Below, in pieces: positions 34,787 through 42,418 of a stretch of DNA of 64,000 nucleotides. The stretch comes from Turneriella sp942492915 (lineage in GTDB: Bacteria; Spirochaetota; Leptospiria; Turneriellales; Turneriellaceae): contig OW818662.1 of assembly GCA_942492915.1 (NCBI GenBank), positions 1,488,001 to 1,552,000 of the forward strand, written 5' to 3'. The notes under the pieces are model-generated. The model was not told where the DNA came from. It searched no databases and saw only the letters and a list, made by a program, of their open reading frames with translations. A program made the translations under genes and the position numbers. Every line of letters starts with the position of its first letter. Within the stretch, counting starts at the first letter, position 1.

Positions 34787-36790
34787 TCATTGCGTCGGAT
34801 AGTGCAGCACACGCTGGTTTCCCGTATCGGCAACATAGAGGCTGGCCCCCGACGCATGTATGCCTAAGGGGCTACTGAGGCTATTGGCCGAGATACCTCC
34901 GTTATTGGCTGCGCTCGTAGTCATATTGGGCTGACCGAATACCGTTGATGCCGTTGTACTGACTCCAGAATAAAGAAGTACCCGGTGGTTGCTCGAGTCA
35001 GAAATAAAAACACCAGCTGCACTGGTTGTCACGAACCAGGGCCCGCTTAAGCTACTCGCAGAAATGCCACCGTTGTTCGAAGTCGCGCTGGTAAATGCGC
35101 CGGCCTGACCATAGACGCGCGTTGCCGTCGTTGAAGTGCCCGAGTAGTATAAGACACGATTGTTATTTACATCGGCAACATACAGCCCTGTACCGTCTGC
35201 ATGGGCCCCGCGCGGAGCGTTCAGACTCGTGGCAGATAGCCCGCCATTATTTGCTGTGCCCGTTGTATAAATACCACCCTGCCCATAGACTCGGGTGGCT
35301 GTTGTGGAAGTGCCTGCATAAAACAAGACGCGGTTGTTGCCATTGTCGACAATATAAACCCCGGTCGCATCAGATGTAATGCCTTGCGGATTTGTTAAAC
35401 CGTCAGCCGTAGTGGTTGCATTTCCGGTAGTGAAGCTGCCACTCTGGCCATAGACGCGTGTAGGCGTCGTCGATGTACCGGCAAAGAACAACACCCGATG
35501 ACCGCCAATATCTGTAACATAAACACCATTCACATCGGCGTGAACGCTGGGGGTGTTACCCGAAAGACCAATGGCACCCTGCGCACCAATTGTGCCGGCC
35601 ACACATCCACCAGCTTGCCGATAACTCTGGCCACATGCCAAATCGCCGCTTTGGCCATAGACGCGGGTCGCCACTGTGGCCACCCCCGGAAAGTGGAGAG
35701 CCCTTGCGTTTGATTGATCAGCGACATAGACGCCTGTGCCGTCACCGCTGACATCGAAAGGGTTATTGAACGTGCTGCTCGTCGTGCTGCCCGCGTTTGC
35801 GGTAGTGAAATTCGGCTGCCCATATACACGCGTTGCAGTCGTCTGAAGCCCACCTGAAGGCGACGACCCGGTCGGCGCTGGCGGTGGTGGCTTGGTCGCC
35901 AGATTATCCCATGTACTCCCCGGTGTCGTGCCATCGAGAACATACAGGTCTTGTTTGGCGACACCAGCTTCTGCAGCCGATAGAAAAATAAACTCACCAC
36001 CTTTCACACCGGTCTGCAAAGCATTTAGCGACTTTACGTTTACTTTAGCCGCCGAGAACACAGTATTTAGACTCAGTGCATCACCACCAACGGTCGTGTA
36101 CGACGCGGCGCTCACTTTTCCTGCGGTTAAGGTGAGGTATGCATCCGCTATGCCTGAAAAAGCCGCATTAACATGCAGAATCGAGTCCGCATCCGTTGCG
36201 GTTGCCATCGAATTGAGCGTAGGGTTGTTGCCGCCAGGATCAAACAAATAGAGACCACTGGCATTCTTGCCGAAAACTCTTGTGCCAGCGGCGTCGATGC
36301 CAACGATCTTTGCCGCCTGCCACGTGGTATTGGCAATCGCTGTGGGCCCTGCGACGTTTGCGCCTGCAGTGGTGACATCCAGCGAGACTATATTTCCTGA
36401 TACGTTATTATAGTATATACGCAGATTCGAGCCGCTTTTCGTAACGGCAAAGGTAACGGCACTCGCCAGATTAATCGTCGGCGAAGCTACCGTGGGAGCG
36501 TTAAACGCGGGCAGCCTTGCATCGTTATTGTAACCGGATACAGAACGGGTCACAAAGATATTGTGAGTATTCGCCGTACACGTGCCGCAGCTTCGGTCAG
36601 AACCAAACACCAGAACGAGAAATCCGTCGGGCATCTGCAAGACCTGGGGATTATACTCGTCAGTCGATGTTTGCGAAATGGGAGTGCCATCGGCGAGGCG
36701 CAGCGATGCGTCGCCCTTGAGCTTTGTGGGTAGTTCGCCGCCTTTACAGGCGGCGATTAGCAAGAGAGCTGTGAGGGCGATTTTTTTCAT
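34787..36790 (-). CDS. Modular surface lipoprotein with NHL-repeat propeller
   Basis: A 667-residue lipoprotein with signal MKKIALTALLLIAAC and immediate Lys-Gly-Gly. Residues of about 20-295 are the same N-terminal module as in the neighbouring LamG lipoprotein (RLADGTPISQ, TDEYNP, MPDGF, LVFGSDRSCGTC, THNIFVTRS). A Pro-rich linker leads to six NHL-type repeats, each opening with a variant of TRVYGQ and containing GVYVAD or LYVAD and NNRVLFY patterns; six repeats fit a six-bladed beta-propeller. NHL propellers bind proteins or sugars. It lies 35 bases upstream of the LamG lipoprotein and 50 bases downstream of a barrel gene on the same strand. Confidence 0.82.
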   Translation of the reverse strand: MKKIALTALLLIAACKGGELPTKLKGDASLRLADGTPISQTSTDEYNPQVLQMPDGFLVLVFGSDRSCGTCTANTHNIFVTRSVSGYNNDARLPAFNAPTVASPTINLASAVTFAVTKSGSNLRIYYNNVSGNIVSLDVTTAGANVAGPTAIANTTWQAAKIVGIDAAGTRVFGKNASGLYLFDPGGNNPTLNSMATATDADSILHVNAAFSGIADAYLTLTAGKVSAASYTTVGGDALSLNTVFSAAKVNVKSLNALQTGVKGGEFIFLSAAEAGVAKQDLYVLDGTTPGSTWDNLATKPPPPAPTGSSPSGGLQTTATRVYGQPNFTTANAGSTTSSTFNNPFDVSGDGTGVYVADQSNARALHFPGVATVATRVYGQSGDLACGQSYRQAGGCVAGTIGAQGAIGLSGNTPSVHADVNGVYVTDIGGHRVLFFAGTSTTPTRVYGQSGSFTTGNATTTADGLTNPQGITSDATGVYIVDNGNNRVLFYAGTSTTATRVYGQGGIYTTGTANNGGLSATSLNAPRGAHADGTGLYVADVNNNRVLYYSGTSTTATRVYGQAGAFTSATSNNGGISASSLSGPWFVTTSAAGVFISDSSNHRVLLYSGVSTTASTVFGQPNMTTSAANNGGISANSLSSPLGIHASGASLYVADTGNQRVLHYPTQ

Positions 36791-36840
36791 ACTTTATTCC
36801 ACTAAAACACCAACGTCAAACTCACATGTCTGCCACTCAT

Positions 36841-38280
36841 TTAAAAAATGAGCGTCAGACTTAACAAATGCGCCTGTCTGAGCGCGCGGCCATCTGAACC
36901 GTCGCTTGCCAAAACCGGGTAGGCATCACCGGGCTTGAAAACACCAAACCCGTAAAAGAACTGCAGGTCGCTGCGCGCAGCAAAATTGAGCCCCGCATCG
37001 CCCGCCATGCCGATGTCACCGGAAGCTTCGGTTGCGGTCGCGTCAGAAATGCCGCCCGTCGCAGAGACCTTGCGGTAAAGTGAATATTTTACTGAAAGAC
37101 CGAGGTTGCGCGCCCAGAAGAACATCTTTAGCGGGCGCAGTTCAAAACCGCCACGAAATATCTGTATATTGGTGAGCCGTGGCTTCAGCGCCAGGCCACC
37201 CGAGTAAGCACCGAACGACTGGAATGCAGTATAGCTGCCCGCAGTGTTCGACTGCGAGGCAGTGCCAGCACGTGCTGCATCCCCATCGCCCGAGGCGATG
37301 GTGTATTCACCCGAAACCTGCGTGTCGACATTTGTGAGAACAGGTAACGCGTAGTTCAGGCGGCTGATGAGCGCACCCGCCATAATTTTGTTCTGCAGCG
37401 ATTCGCCGTTCTGCGTGACATTGAATGCATCGCCGCCCTGGTAGATGCCGTCGACGCGGTATTGCAGCTTTGCGTTCACAATATAACCCTGCGCACCGAT
37501 GCCTGCATAATACGGATTGTACTCGTAGCGCGTGACGACCGCTGAACTTTCTTTAATGAGGTCTTTGCTATAAACACCGTACGCGATACCGGCAATGTTA
37601 AGCGGCCCGAAATCGAACGCGCGGCTTGTGTATTCAAGAGTCGCGAACACGCGCTGGCCAGAACCTGTCACTGAAGCATCGGGCTGCAAACCGGGTATAG
37701 TATTGAAAGGATTTGGGTCTCCGCCGCAACCAGTAATGTTCAGGTAACATGCCGATTTACCATAGTCAGCGGAATAGAGCGCCATCGCCTTAATCTTGCC
37801 GAACGTATACGCTCCATTATATTGCGCGCCATCGGCGAAATTCGCAAATAGAATTCCCTGCTCGGTCTGGTAATAACTGCGGCCAGCGGTTACCGAATGG
37901 TTGCCGAATTTCCCCTCAAAGGAAGTTATTTCGAGAATGCCGACGGCGTTTGTCTGCTTCTCAACACCGGCAGGTCTCTCAGGGTAATACTTTAACGCGA
38001 GATTACCGCGCACCATAACAGTATATTTGTCATTATACGCGTAACTCGCATATGGACGGTAGTTGCCGTTAATAAGGCCTTTTTTCAGAACCTGGTCCTG
38101 ATAGTACGTTGTGGTCGCGAGCAAGCCCGCGCGCACAAAATGCTCGCCCGTATCCGTCGCGGCTTCGGCCTCTGGTAACTTCGCAGGTGCCACGGGCTTT
38201 TCGACTTGCGGCGGTTTTGCCTGAGCAAACAGAGAAACATTCAGCGCAGCCATCGCTGCGAAAACGACAATCTTCTTCAT
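36841..38280 (-). CDS. Outer membrane beta-barrel (porin-like) protein
   Basis: A 479-residue protein with signal peptide MKKIVVFAAMAALNVSLFAQ. The mature part shows alternating hydrophobic beta strands (ALKYYPERP, VFATLEYTSRAF, GFELRPLKMFFWARNLGLSVKY shown in part as FFWARNLGLSVKY) and ends with the outer-membrane insertion signature, a C-terminal phenylalanine after LLSLTLI. It resembles alginate-export or general porin-like barrels. A short Pro/Ala/Glu-rich segment follows the signal peptide. It is 22 bases downstream of the FecR-domain gene and probably in its operon. Substrate unknown. Confidence 0.78.
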   Translation of the reverse strand: MKKIVVFAAMAALNVSLFAQAKPPQVEKPVAPAKLPEAEAATDTGEHFVRAGLLATTTYYQDQVLKKGLINGNYRPYASYAYNDKYTVMVRGNLALKYYPERPAGVEKQTNAVGILEITSFEGKFGNHSVTAGRSYYQTEQGILFANFADGAQYNGAYTFGKIKAMALYSADYGKSACYLNITGCGGDPNPFNTIPGLQPDASVTGSGQRVFATLEYTSRAFDFGPLNIAGIAYGVYSKDLIKESSAVVTRYEYNPYYAGIGAQGYIVNAKLQYRVDGIYQGGDAFNVTQNGESLQNKIMAGALISRLNYALPVLTNVDTQVSGEYTIASGDGDAARAGTASQSNTAGSYTAFQSFGAYSGGLALKPRLTNIQIFRGGFELRPLKMFFWARNLGLSVKYSLYRKVSATGGISDATATEASGDIGMAGDAGLNFAARSDLQFFYGFGVFKPGDAYPVLASDGSDGRALRQAHLLSLTLIF

Positions 38281-38301
38281 AATTCTAGATCCTTGATGCG
38301 A

Positions 38302-39387
38302 TCAGAGCTTGTTCAGTGTGGGCAGCCCCGTGTTGGTTGGCTGCGTTACCGAATTGATGGAATTATATATCTGCTGCGTGTCGTTACCAACGCCGACTTT
38401 GACGTCATTTATCTCTGCCATATTCTGCTCGGTTCCGGTTTGTCCAACCGTTGTCATGCTTGCCGGCCGCGTTGTTTTTTTCTGCACGAGCGAAGGAGGC
38501 GTGACGTCAAGCGTCGCCTCGGCTGAATCGCCTTGTGCAATTACAGTGGGTTGGCTTTTGTTGAGGCTGGCAATCAGCGCTTTTTCTTCTGCGGCAATTG
38601 CGGCAAGATCGGCCTTTGCGCTCGCAACTTTTGCCAACGCAATCGTTTCAAATTGCTCCATTTTTTTCAAGTCTGCCGCGTAGATGGTGACGTTATTCGA
38701 ATATAGGCTTAGCATCTGGTACGCGCGGTTCAGTTTTGATGCAGAACCCGGTGTCCCCTGCGCTTCAAGCGCCTTGACTTCTTCTTTCAACTGCTTTACA
38801 TATTCTTCAGTGGACTTAACGCGCGCCTGCTGGTTGGCGAGATTCTTGCGTGCGTTGGCAAGTTGCAACTCAGCTGAACTAATGCGCGATTGCTGCAGGC
38901 CCATTTCAATCTGGGCTGCTGATTGTATGGCGCTTACCGTGAGAGTTTGCCCGACAAGGCGCCCGGCAATCAGCGACCCGCGCACGCCCGCCACGGTTGT
39001 GGGTGAACGAATGCGAAAAGCGTTTCGCGCGCCTTCTGGCCCTTTTTTAACAAAGGCACTCAGTTGCCCATGATCGATCATCAGCTCACGGTCGGTGCCT
39101 GCCCCCACCGGATTATCAAAGATCGTCACGCGCGTATTCGGACCGATCGCGAGCTGACCGCCCTGCGGATATATGACCACCGCCTGGCTGCGGTAGGCCG
39201 TCTGTATCATCGCTCCCGATGGCAATTTTGTTTGCGCGGTCGCGTTGACCCATTTCTGTTTCTCGTAAATCTGCACCGTGCCTTTGAGCGACGCAAAGCG
39301 TGCTTCGGCCTGCAGTGAGCAGACGCCGCTGATAGCGAGCAGCGTGGTGCAGATGACCGCGCGCGGCGGTAAATAGCGTTTGTTCAT
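38302..39387 (-). CDS. FecR-domain protein with coiled coil
   Basis: A 361-residue exported protein with a signal peptide ending near LQAEA. Residues about 30-150 are a FecR domain (LKGTVQIYEKQKWVNA, LPSGAMIQTAYRSQAVV, RIRSPTTVAGVRGS). A long Glu/Lys/Ala-rich segment, about 165-300, has heptad-like character (EYVKQLKEEVKALEAQ) and is likely a coiled coil. The tail is Thr/Gln/Asn-rich. In iron-uptake systems FecR is an anti-sigma regulator, but no sigma factor is adjacent and there is no membrane helix apart from the signal, so a structural or surface role is equally possible. It is 7 bases downstream of the gene at 39395. Confidence 0.85.
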   Translation of the reverse strand: MNKRYLPPRAVICTTLLAISGVCSLQAEARFASLKGTVQIYEKQKWVNATAQTKLPSGAMIQTAYRSQAVVIYPQGGQLAIGPNTRVTIFDNPVGAGTDRELMIDHGQLSAFVKKGPEGARNAFRIRSPTTVAGVRGSLIAGRLVGQTLTVSAIQSAAQIEMGLQQSRISSAELQLANARKNLANQQARVKSTEEYVKQLKEEVKALEAQGTPGSASKLNRAYQMLSLYSNNVTIYAADLKKMEQFETIALAKVASAKADLAAIAAEEKALIASLNKSQPTVIAQGDSAEATLDVTPPSLVQKKTTRPASMTTVGQTGTEQNMAEINDVKVGVGNDTQQIYNSINSVTQPTNTGLPTLNKL

Positions 39388-39394
39388 GGATATC

Positions 39395-39973
39395 CTACTT
39401 TTTGGTCTTTGTCGGCTCTTTGCCGGTCTCGGTCATCTTGTCGTAGGCTTTGTCTATTTCGTCATAAGAATCGCCGCCGAAGGGCTCGTATGGATTCACA
39501 GGTTTCTGCCAGTTGGCTCTTGCCGCGGCCTGGTCATACGCAATTTCGAATATTGCCAGCAGTTCTTCACCTGAAAGTTTCTTATAGTGAGCCGTCTTCG
39601 CTTTGACAAGCCCCAGGTGTTCGGCCGATTGTACCGCATACCATTCAAAACCAGTGAGTGCAAAAAATACAGATTTTTCAAGACCGTGCGCGTTGATCGC
39701 CGCTTTGCTCGCGGCCCCCGCAGTCACCGGCATAATAAGGGGGATGTCATTCTTCGCGAAGGCATAAATCTTTCGCTCAGCCACTGCTTCGCAGCGTTTT
39801 GTTTTATCTGGATACTTGTCTAATTCACCACGTTGAATAAGAATGACGTTACAGAGGTCAGCCATGGTCGCTTCAGGCGAAACTGCAATACCGCGCAGAA
39901 TATCCAGCTCGTCGGCGAACGAGCTGCGCGCCAGCAGCAAACACAGCACAAAAGCATACTGAAAACCTTTCAC
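39395..39973 (-). CDS. Exported protein of unknown function
   Basis: A 192-residue protein with a signal peptide (MKGFQYAFVLCLLLARSSFA) and two cysteines in the mature part (DLCNVILIQRG and RCEAVAER) likely to be oxidised in the periplasm. The remainder is mixed helix with a Lys-rich end (EPTKTKK). No family is recognised. It begins the minus-strand run leading into the FecR-domain gene 7 bases later, so it probably shares that transcript and function. Confidence 0.7.
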   Translation of the reverse strand: MKGFQYAFVLCLLLARSSFADELDILRGIAVSPEATMADLCNVILIQRGELDKYPDKTKRCEAVAERKIYAFAKNDIPLIMPVTAGAASKAAINAHGLEKSVFFALTGFEWYAVQSAEHLGLVKAKTAHYKKLSGEELLAIFEIAYDQAAARANWQKPVNPYEPFGGDSYDEIDKAYDKMTETGKEPTKTKK

Positions 39974-40050
39974 ACGGGCAACCGCTTATGCGCCCTTAAA
40001 CTTTCAACCAGATTGCAAAAGAGCTTTGTACAACCCTAGGGATAAACATC

Positions 40051-41307
40051 CTACCGCCAGACGCGCAGAGCTTCAACGTAGATTGCCTGCTGCGCTCCGA
40101 CCAGGCCCTTGAATCTCCCATAAACCTGCACACTCTTGTTGCCAGCGTCAGCCTTTCGTGTTTCTTCTTTGACTCGCTCAGAGCGGTACGCATGTATTCT
40201 GAACTCTTCGCCATTTTCTGTAGCAATAAACTGGTACAGCGTACCTTTGCCTTCAGAAACGGTGTCGCGAAGTTCACCGCCAACGACGACAAGACTGTCG
40301 CGGCGCAGGCGAAGGTCTTCGAACAGGTTCTTCAGCCTTAAATTATCGTTGAAATCAGCAAAATCAGGGTCGGGAATAAACCCTGTGAACGTTCGGGATT
40401 TTTCGCGGGTCTGAAAATCAGCATTCGAATGCACGAGGCGCTGCAAAAGGTACCGCGCCTGATTGACTTTGCGGACCTTTAGCAATTCTTTTGCCCGGTC
40501 AAAATCACCGATGATACCTTCGCGCGTCTTATAGCGATATAGTATTTTGGCGGCATCAGGCACCGGCATCACAGCCGCAGAATCTGCGACCTGCAGGTCT
40601 GGCACCGAAATCTGTGCCAGGTTCTGCCGCGTCTGGTGCCGCCTGAAAAGGACAACGCCAAAAATTACGAACGCCAGGGATAGTGCGAGAAAGAGCCTGA
40701 GGTATGAAAAGCCTGACAAGCTCAGGCGCAGGCCTCGCGCCCAATTGCGACTTTTACCAAATTGCCAGCCGGGCTCTGCACCGCCAGCAGCAAGTCGAAC
40801 CGTGCCATTCATTTTCTGTCTGCCCGGGGCTACGGGGCTCTCTTGAGGTGGCAATTCACCCGGCAGTACGATAAAATCGGCTACACGAAATGCCACATTT
40901 TTTAGTTCTTTGGCCTTGCGAAATTTTTTGATGAGAGAGCGCGCGAGCCAACCTTCGGCGTCATCGGCGATTTCAAGATAGTGCCAGAGCGCTTTCTCTA
41001 TGTCGTTCTGCAAGAGAGCGTAATAGGCCCTCAGATAGTGCAGGTAAACGTTGCCCGCCAAAGTTTTGCGCGTTTCGGCGCGCGAGGGTAATTCTGATAC
41101 GCCACCGGTCTGAGCGACCAGGTTTTCGAGTTCAGAAAGATATTTCTCGAAATCCTTGAGCTCAGGCAAAAACGCGGAGCTCAAAGCCGCAAGGTATATT
41201 GCCCAGAAGTTCTGAGAATCTTGCTGTACCAGCTCTGCAGCTGCGGTGCGCGCTTCGGCAAACCGACCGCTGCGAAAAAGTTCATAAGCGGCGGTCAGAT
41301 TGGCCAT
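40051..41307 (-). CDS. TPR-like protein with single membrane helix
   Basis: A protein of about 418 residues. The first 160 residues form TPR-like helical pairs (LTAAYELFRSGRFAEARTAA, AYYALLQNDIEKALWHYLEI), then a linker, one membrane helix around residue 220 (LRLFLALSLAFVIFGVVLF), and a C-terminal domain with a further TPR-like segment (RAKELLKVRKVNQARYLLQ) and a small beta region (LVVVGGELRDTVSEG). I start at the ATG at 41307; a TTG lies two codons upstream. A strong hairpin overlaps the end of efp just upstream. The topology suggests a cytoplasmic TPR head and an extracytoplasmic tail. Function unknown. Confidence 0.68.
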   Translation of the reverse strand: MANLTAAYELFRSGRFAEARTAAAELVQQDSQNFWAIYLAALSSAFLPELKDFEKYLSELENLVAQTGGVSELPSRAETRKTLAGNVYLHYLRAYYALLQNDIEKALWHYLEIADDAEGWLARSLIKKFRKAKELKNVAFRVADFIVLPGELPPQESPVAPGRQKMNGTVRLAAGGAEPGWQFGKSRNWARGLRLSLSGFSYLRLFLALSLAFVIFGVVLFRRHQTRQNLAQISVPDLQVADSAAVMPVPDAAKILYRYKTREGIIGDFDRAKELLKVRKVNQARYLLQRLVHSNADFQTREKSRTFTGFIPDPDFADFNDNLRLKNLFEDLRLRRDSLVVVGGELRDTVSEGKGTLYQFIATENGEEFRIHAYRSERVKEETRKADAGNKSVQVYGRFKGLVGAQQAIYVEALRVWR

Positions 41308-41323
41308 ACTCAATTACGAGCTA

Positions 41324-41356
41324 CCAAAAGTAATTGCCGCAGGCAATTACTTTTGG
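41324..41356 (-). terminator. Strong hairpin at the efp stop codon
   Basis: A perfect 15-base-pair stem (CCAAAAGTAATTGCC with GGCAATTACTTTTGG) and a 3-base loop span the efp stop codon and the space before the TPR-like gene. No T-run follows on the minus strand, so it may be a weak or factor-assisted terminator or an mRNA-stability element rather than a classic intrinsic terminator. Confidence 0.45.
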
Positions 41357-41913
41357 TTGACTCTCTCTACGTAGCTCATGTCACGCAGGTCGATCTTGAT
41401 CATATCGCCCGATTTGACAAACAGAGGTGTCTGTATCTTGCCGCCACCTTCTACCGTGACTTCTTTATAAGCAGTGGTTGCAGTGTCGCCTTTAAGGCCC
41501 TCTTCTGCATATTCGACCTTCGCCACGATGAAGTTCGGCGGAATCACGCTGACCGGCTTGCCCTCATAGAGTAAGATCTGGAATTCCATGCCATCGCTGA
41601 TAAACTTCAAAAGGTCTTCGAGGTCTGACTTATCGACGTGAATCTGGTCATAAGTTTCGCTGTCCATGAACACGAGCTGATCGCCGTCTTCAAAGTTGAA
41701 CGTGACGTTGCGCTTCTCGAGTTCGACGTCTTCGAGCATTTCGCCCGAGCGCCAGGTGCGCTCTACGGTTGTACCCTTGCTGAGTGACTTGATACGGACG
41801 CGCACGATCGCCGCACCTTTGCCGGGTTTATGGTGTTCAAAGCTCTGGATGACCACGAGATCGCCATCCACTTTCAGCGCCATACCGCGCTTGACGTGGT
41901 TCGAATTAATCAT
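41347..41913 (-). CDS. efp: Elongation factor P
   Basis: A 188-residue translation factor that binds between the ribosomal P and E sites and relieves stalling at consecutive prolines. The KOW-like first domain carries the loop HHKPGKG, where Lys32 is the position modified in many bacteria; EVTVEGGGKIQTPLFVKSGD and the terminal IKIDLRDMSYVERV mark the C-terminal domain. The ATG at 41913 fits the family start (MINSNHVKRGMAL); a longer frame to 42060 would add unrelated residues. No modification enzyme (EpmA/EpmB or EarP) is adjacent. A terminator-like hairpin lies about 50 bases upstream of the start. Confidence 0.97.
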   Translation of the reverse strand: MINSNHVKRGMALKVDGDLVVIQSFEHHKPGKGAAIVRVRIKSLSKGTTVERTWRSGEMLEDVELEKRNVTFNFEDGDQLVFMDSETYDQIHVDKSDLEDLLKFISDGMEFQILLYEGKPVSVIPPNFIVAKVEYAEEGLKGDTATTAYKEVTVEGGGKIQTPLFVKSGDMIKIDLRDMSYVERVNQK

Positions 41914-41959
41914 GCGGATGTATTCATGCCTGAAACATGCTGCAAAGCCTGATTTGATA

Positions 41960-42010
41960 CAAAAAAACCCGCCTGCCCCGCTGGATTTTTTTCTTTCAGG
42001 GCAGACGGGT
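41960..42010 (-). promoter_or_regulatory. Intrinsic terminator-like hairpin in the efp leader (possible attenuator)
   Basis: Read on the minus strand, a stem of 12 pairs with one mismatch (ACCCGTCTGCCC with GGGCAGGCGGGT, about 20-base loop) is followed directly by a run of seven T. It lies between 42010 and 41960, upstream of the efp ATG at 41913, with no minus-strand gene ending before it. It therefore looks like a premature terminator in the efp leader. The 303-base space 41914-42216 between divergent efp and rpmG also holds a further hairpin at 42158-42196. Confidence 0.5.
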
Positions 42011-42157
42011 GAGAAGATGCACGGAACACGGTTTTTCGCCGCATACCCGCTAACCTCCACTGGGGGGAGGTACTCATTATCAAATTCGGCTTGAGAGGCG
42101 GCGAACTTAAACGCAGGGTGCAGAAAAAGTGAAAATCCGCATATTGGACCTTTGCCC

Positions 42158-42196
42158 GACAGGTGGGCAAGCTGCCTTAAGGCTTTACAGCCTGTC
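42158..42196. other. Inverted repeat upstream of rpmG
   Basis: Outer arms GACAGG (42158-42163) and CCTGTC (42191-42196) enclose a palindromic GCCTTAAGGC. It lies in the space before rpmG (start 42217) and could be a structured leader or part of a promoter region. It has no tRNA-like acceptor or T-loop sequence. Confidence 0.3.
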
Positions 42197-42216
42197 GCTT
42201 TTGCTGCGGCTGGCGC

Positions 42217-42375
42217 ATGCGCGAAATCGTCAAACTTGAGTCAACAGCAGGCACAGGCTTTTTTTATACCACTACCCGCAATAAGAAAGCGCAGGGCGGC
42301 AAGCTCGAAGTCATGAAATATGACCCGAAAATTCGCAAACACGTCAAATTCGTCGAGAAAAAAGCTTCTAAATAA
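42217..42375 (+). CDS. rpmG: 50S ribosomal protein L33
   Basis: A 52-residue basic protein found by reading the plus strand between efp and the PD40-OmpA gene. It opens MREIVKLESTAGTGFFYTTT and ends KHVKFVEKKASK, the typical L33 pattern (TRNKKAQGGKLEVMKYDP in the middle). It has no CxxC pairs, so it belongs to the zinc-independent form. L33 is a component of the large ribosomal subunit near the E site, which pairs functionally with its divergent neighbour efp. Two stop codons (TAA TAG) end it, followed by a bidirectional hairpin. Confidence 0.95.
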   Translation: MREIVKLESTAGTGFFYTTTRNKKAQGGKLEVMKYDPKIRKHVKFVEKKASK

Positions 42376-42377
42376 TA

Positions 42378-42414
42378 GTTTGCTGCTTTGCGGCTTCGCC
42401 GCAAGGCAGCAAAC
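42378..42414. terminator. Bidirectional hairpin between rpmG and the PD40-OmpA gene
   Basis: GTTTGCTGCTTTGCGGC pairs with GCCGCAAGGCAGCAAAC (one G-U type wobble) around a 3-base TTC loop, giving a 17-pair stem right after the rpmG stop codons and just before the stop of the convergent gene. Only short T-rich stretches flank it. It probably ends transcripts from both sides. Confidence 0.6.
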
Positions 42415-42418
42415 AAGA

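Noticed and set aside
34753..34857. Upstream start of the LamG lipoprotein
   Set aside because: It overlaps the NHL lipoprotein and hides the signal peptide behind 35 residues.
34800..35900. Repeated DNA units of about 150-180 bases
   Set aside because: They are the six NHL protein repeats, in frame, not an independent DNA repeat.
42100..42216. Possible tRNA near rpmG
   Set aside because: The hairpins do not form a cloverleaf and no T-loop GTTCGA-type sequence is present.
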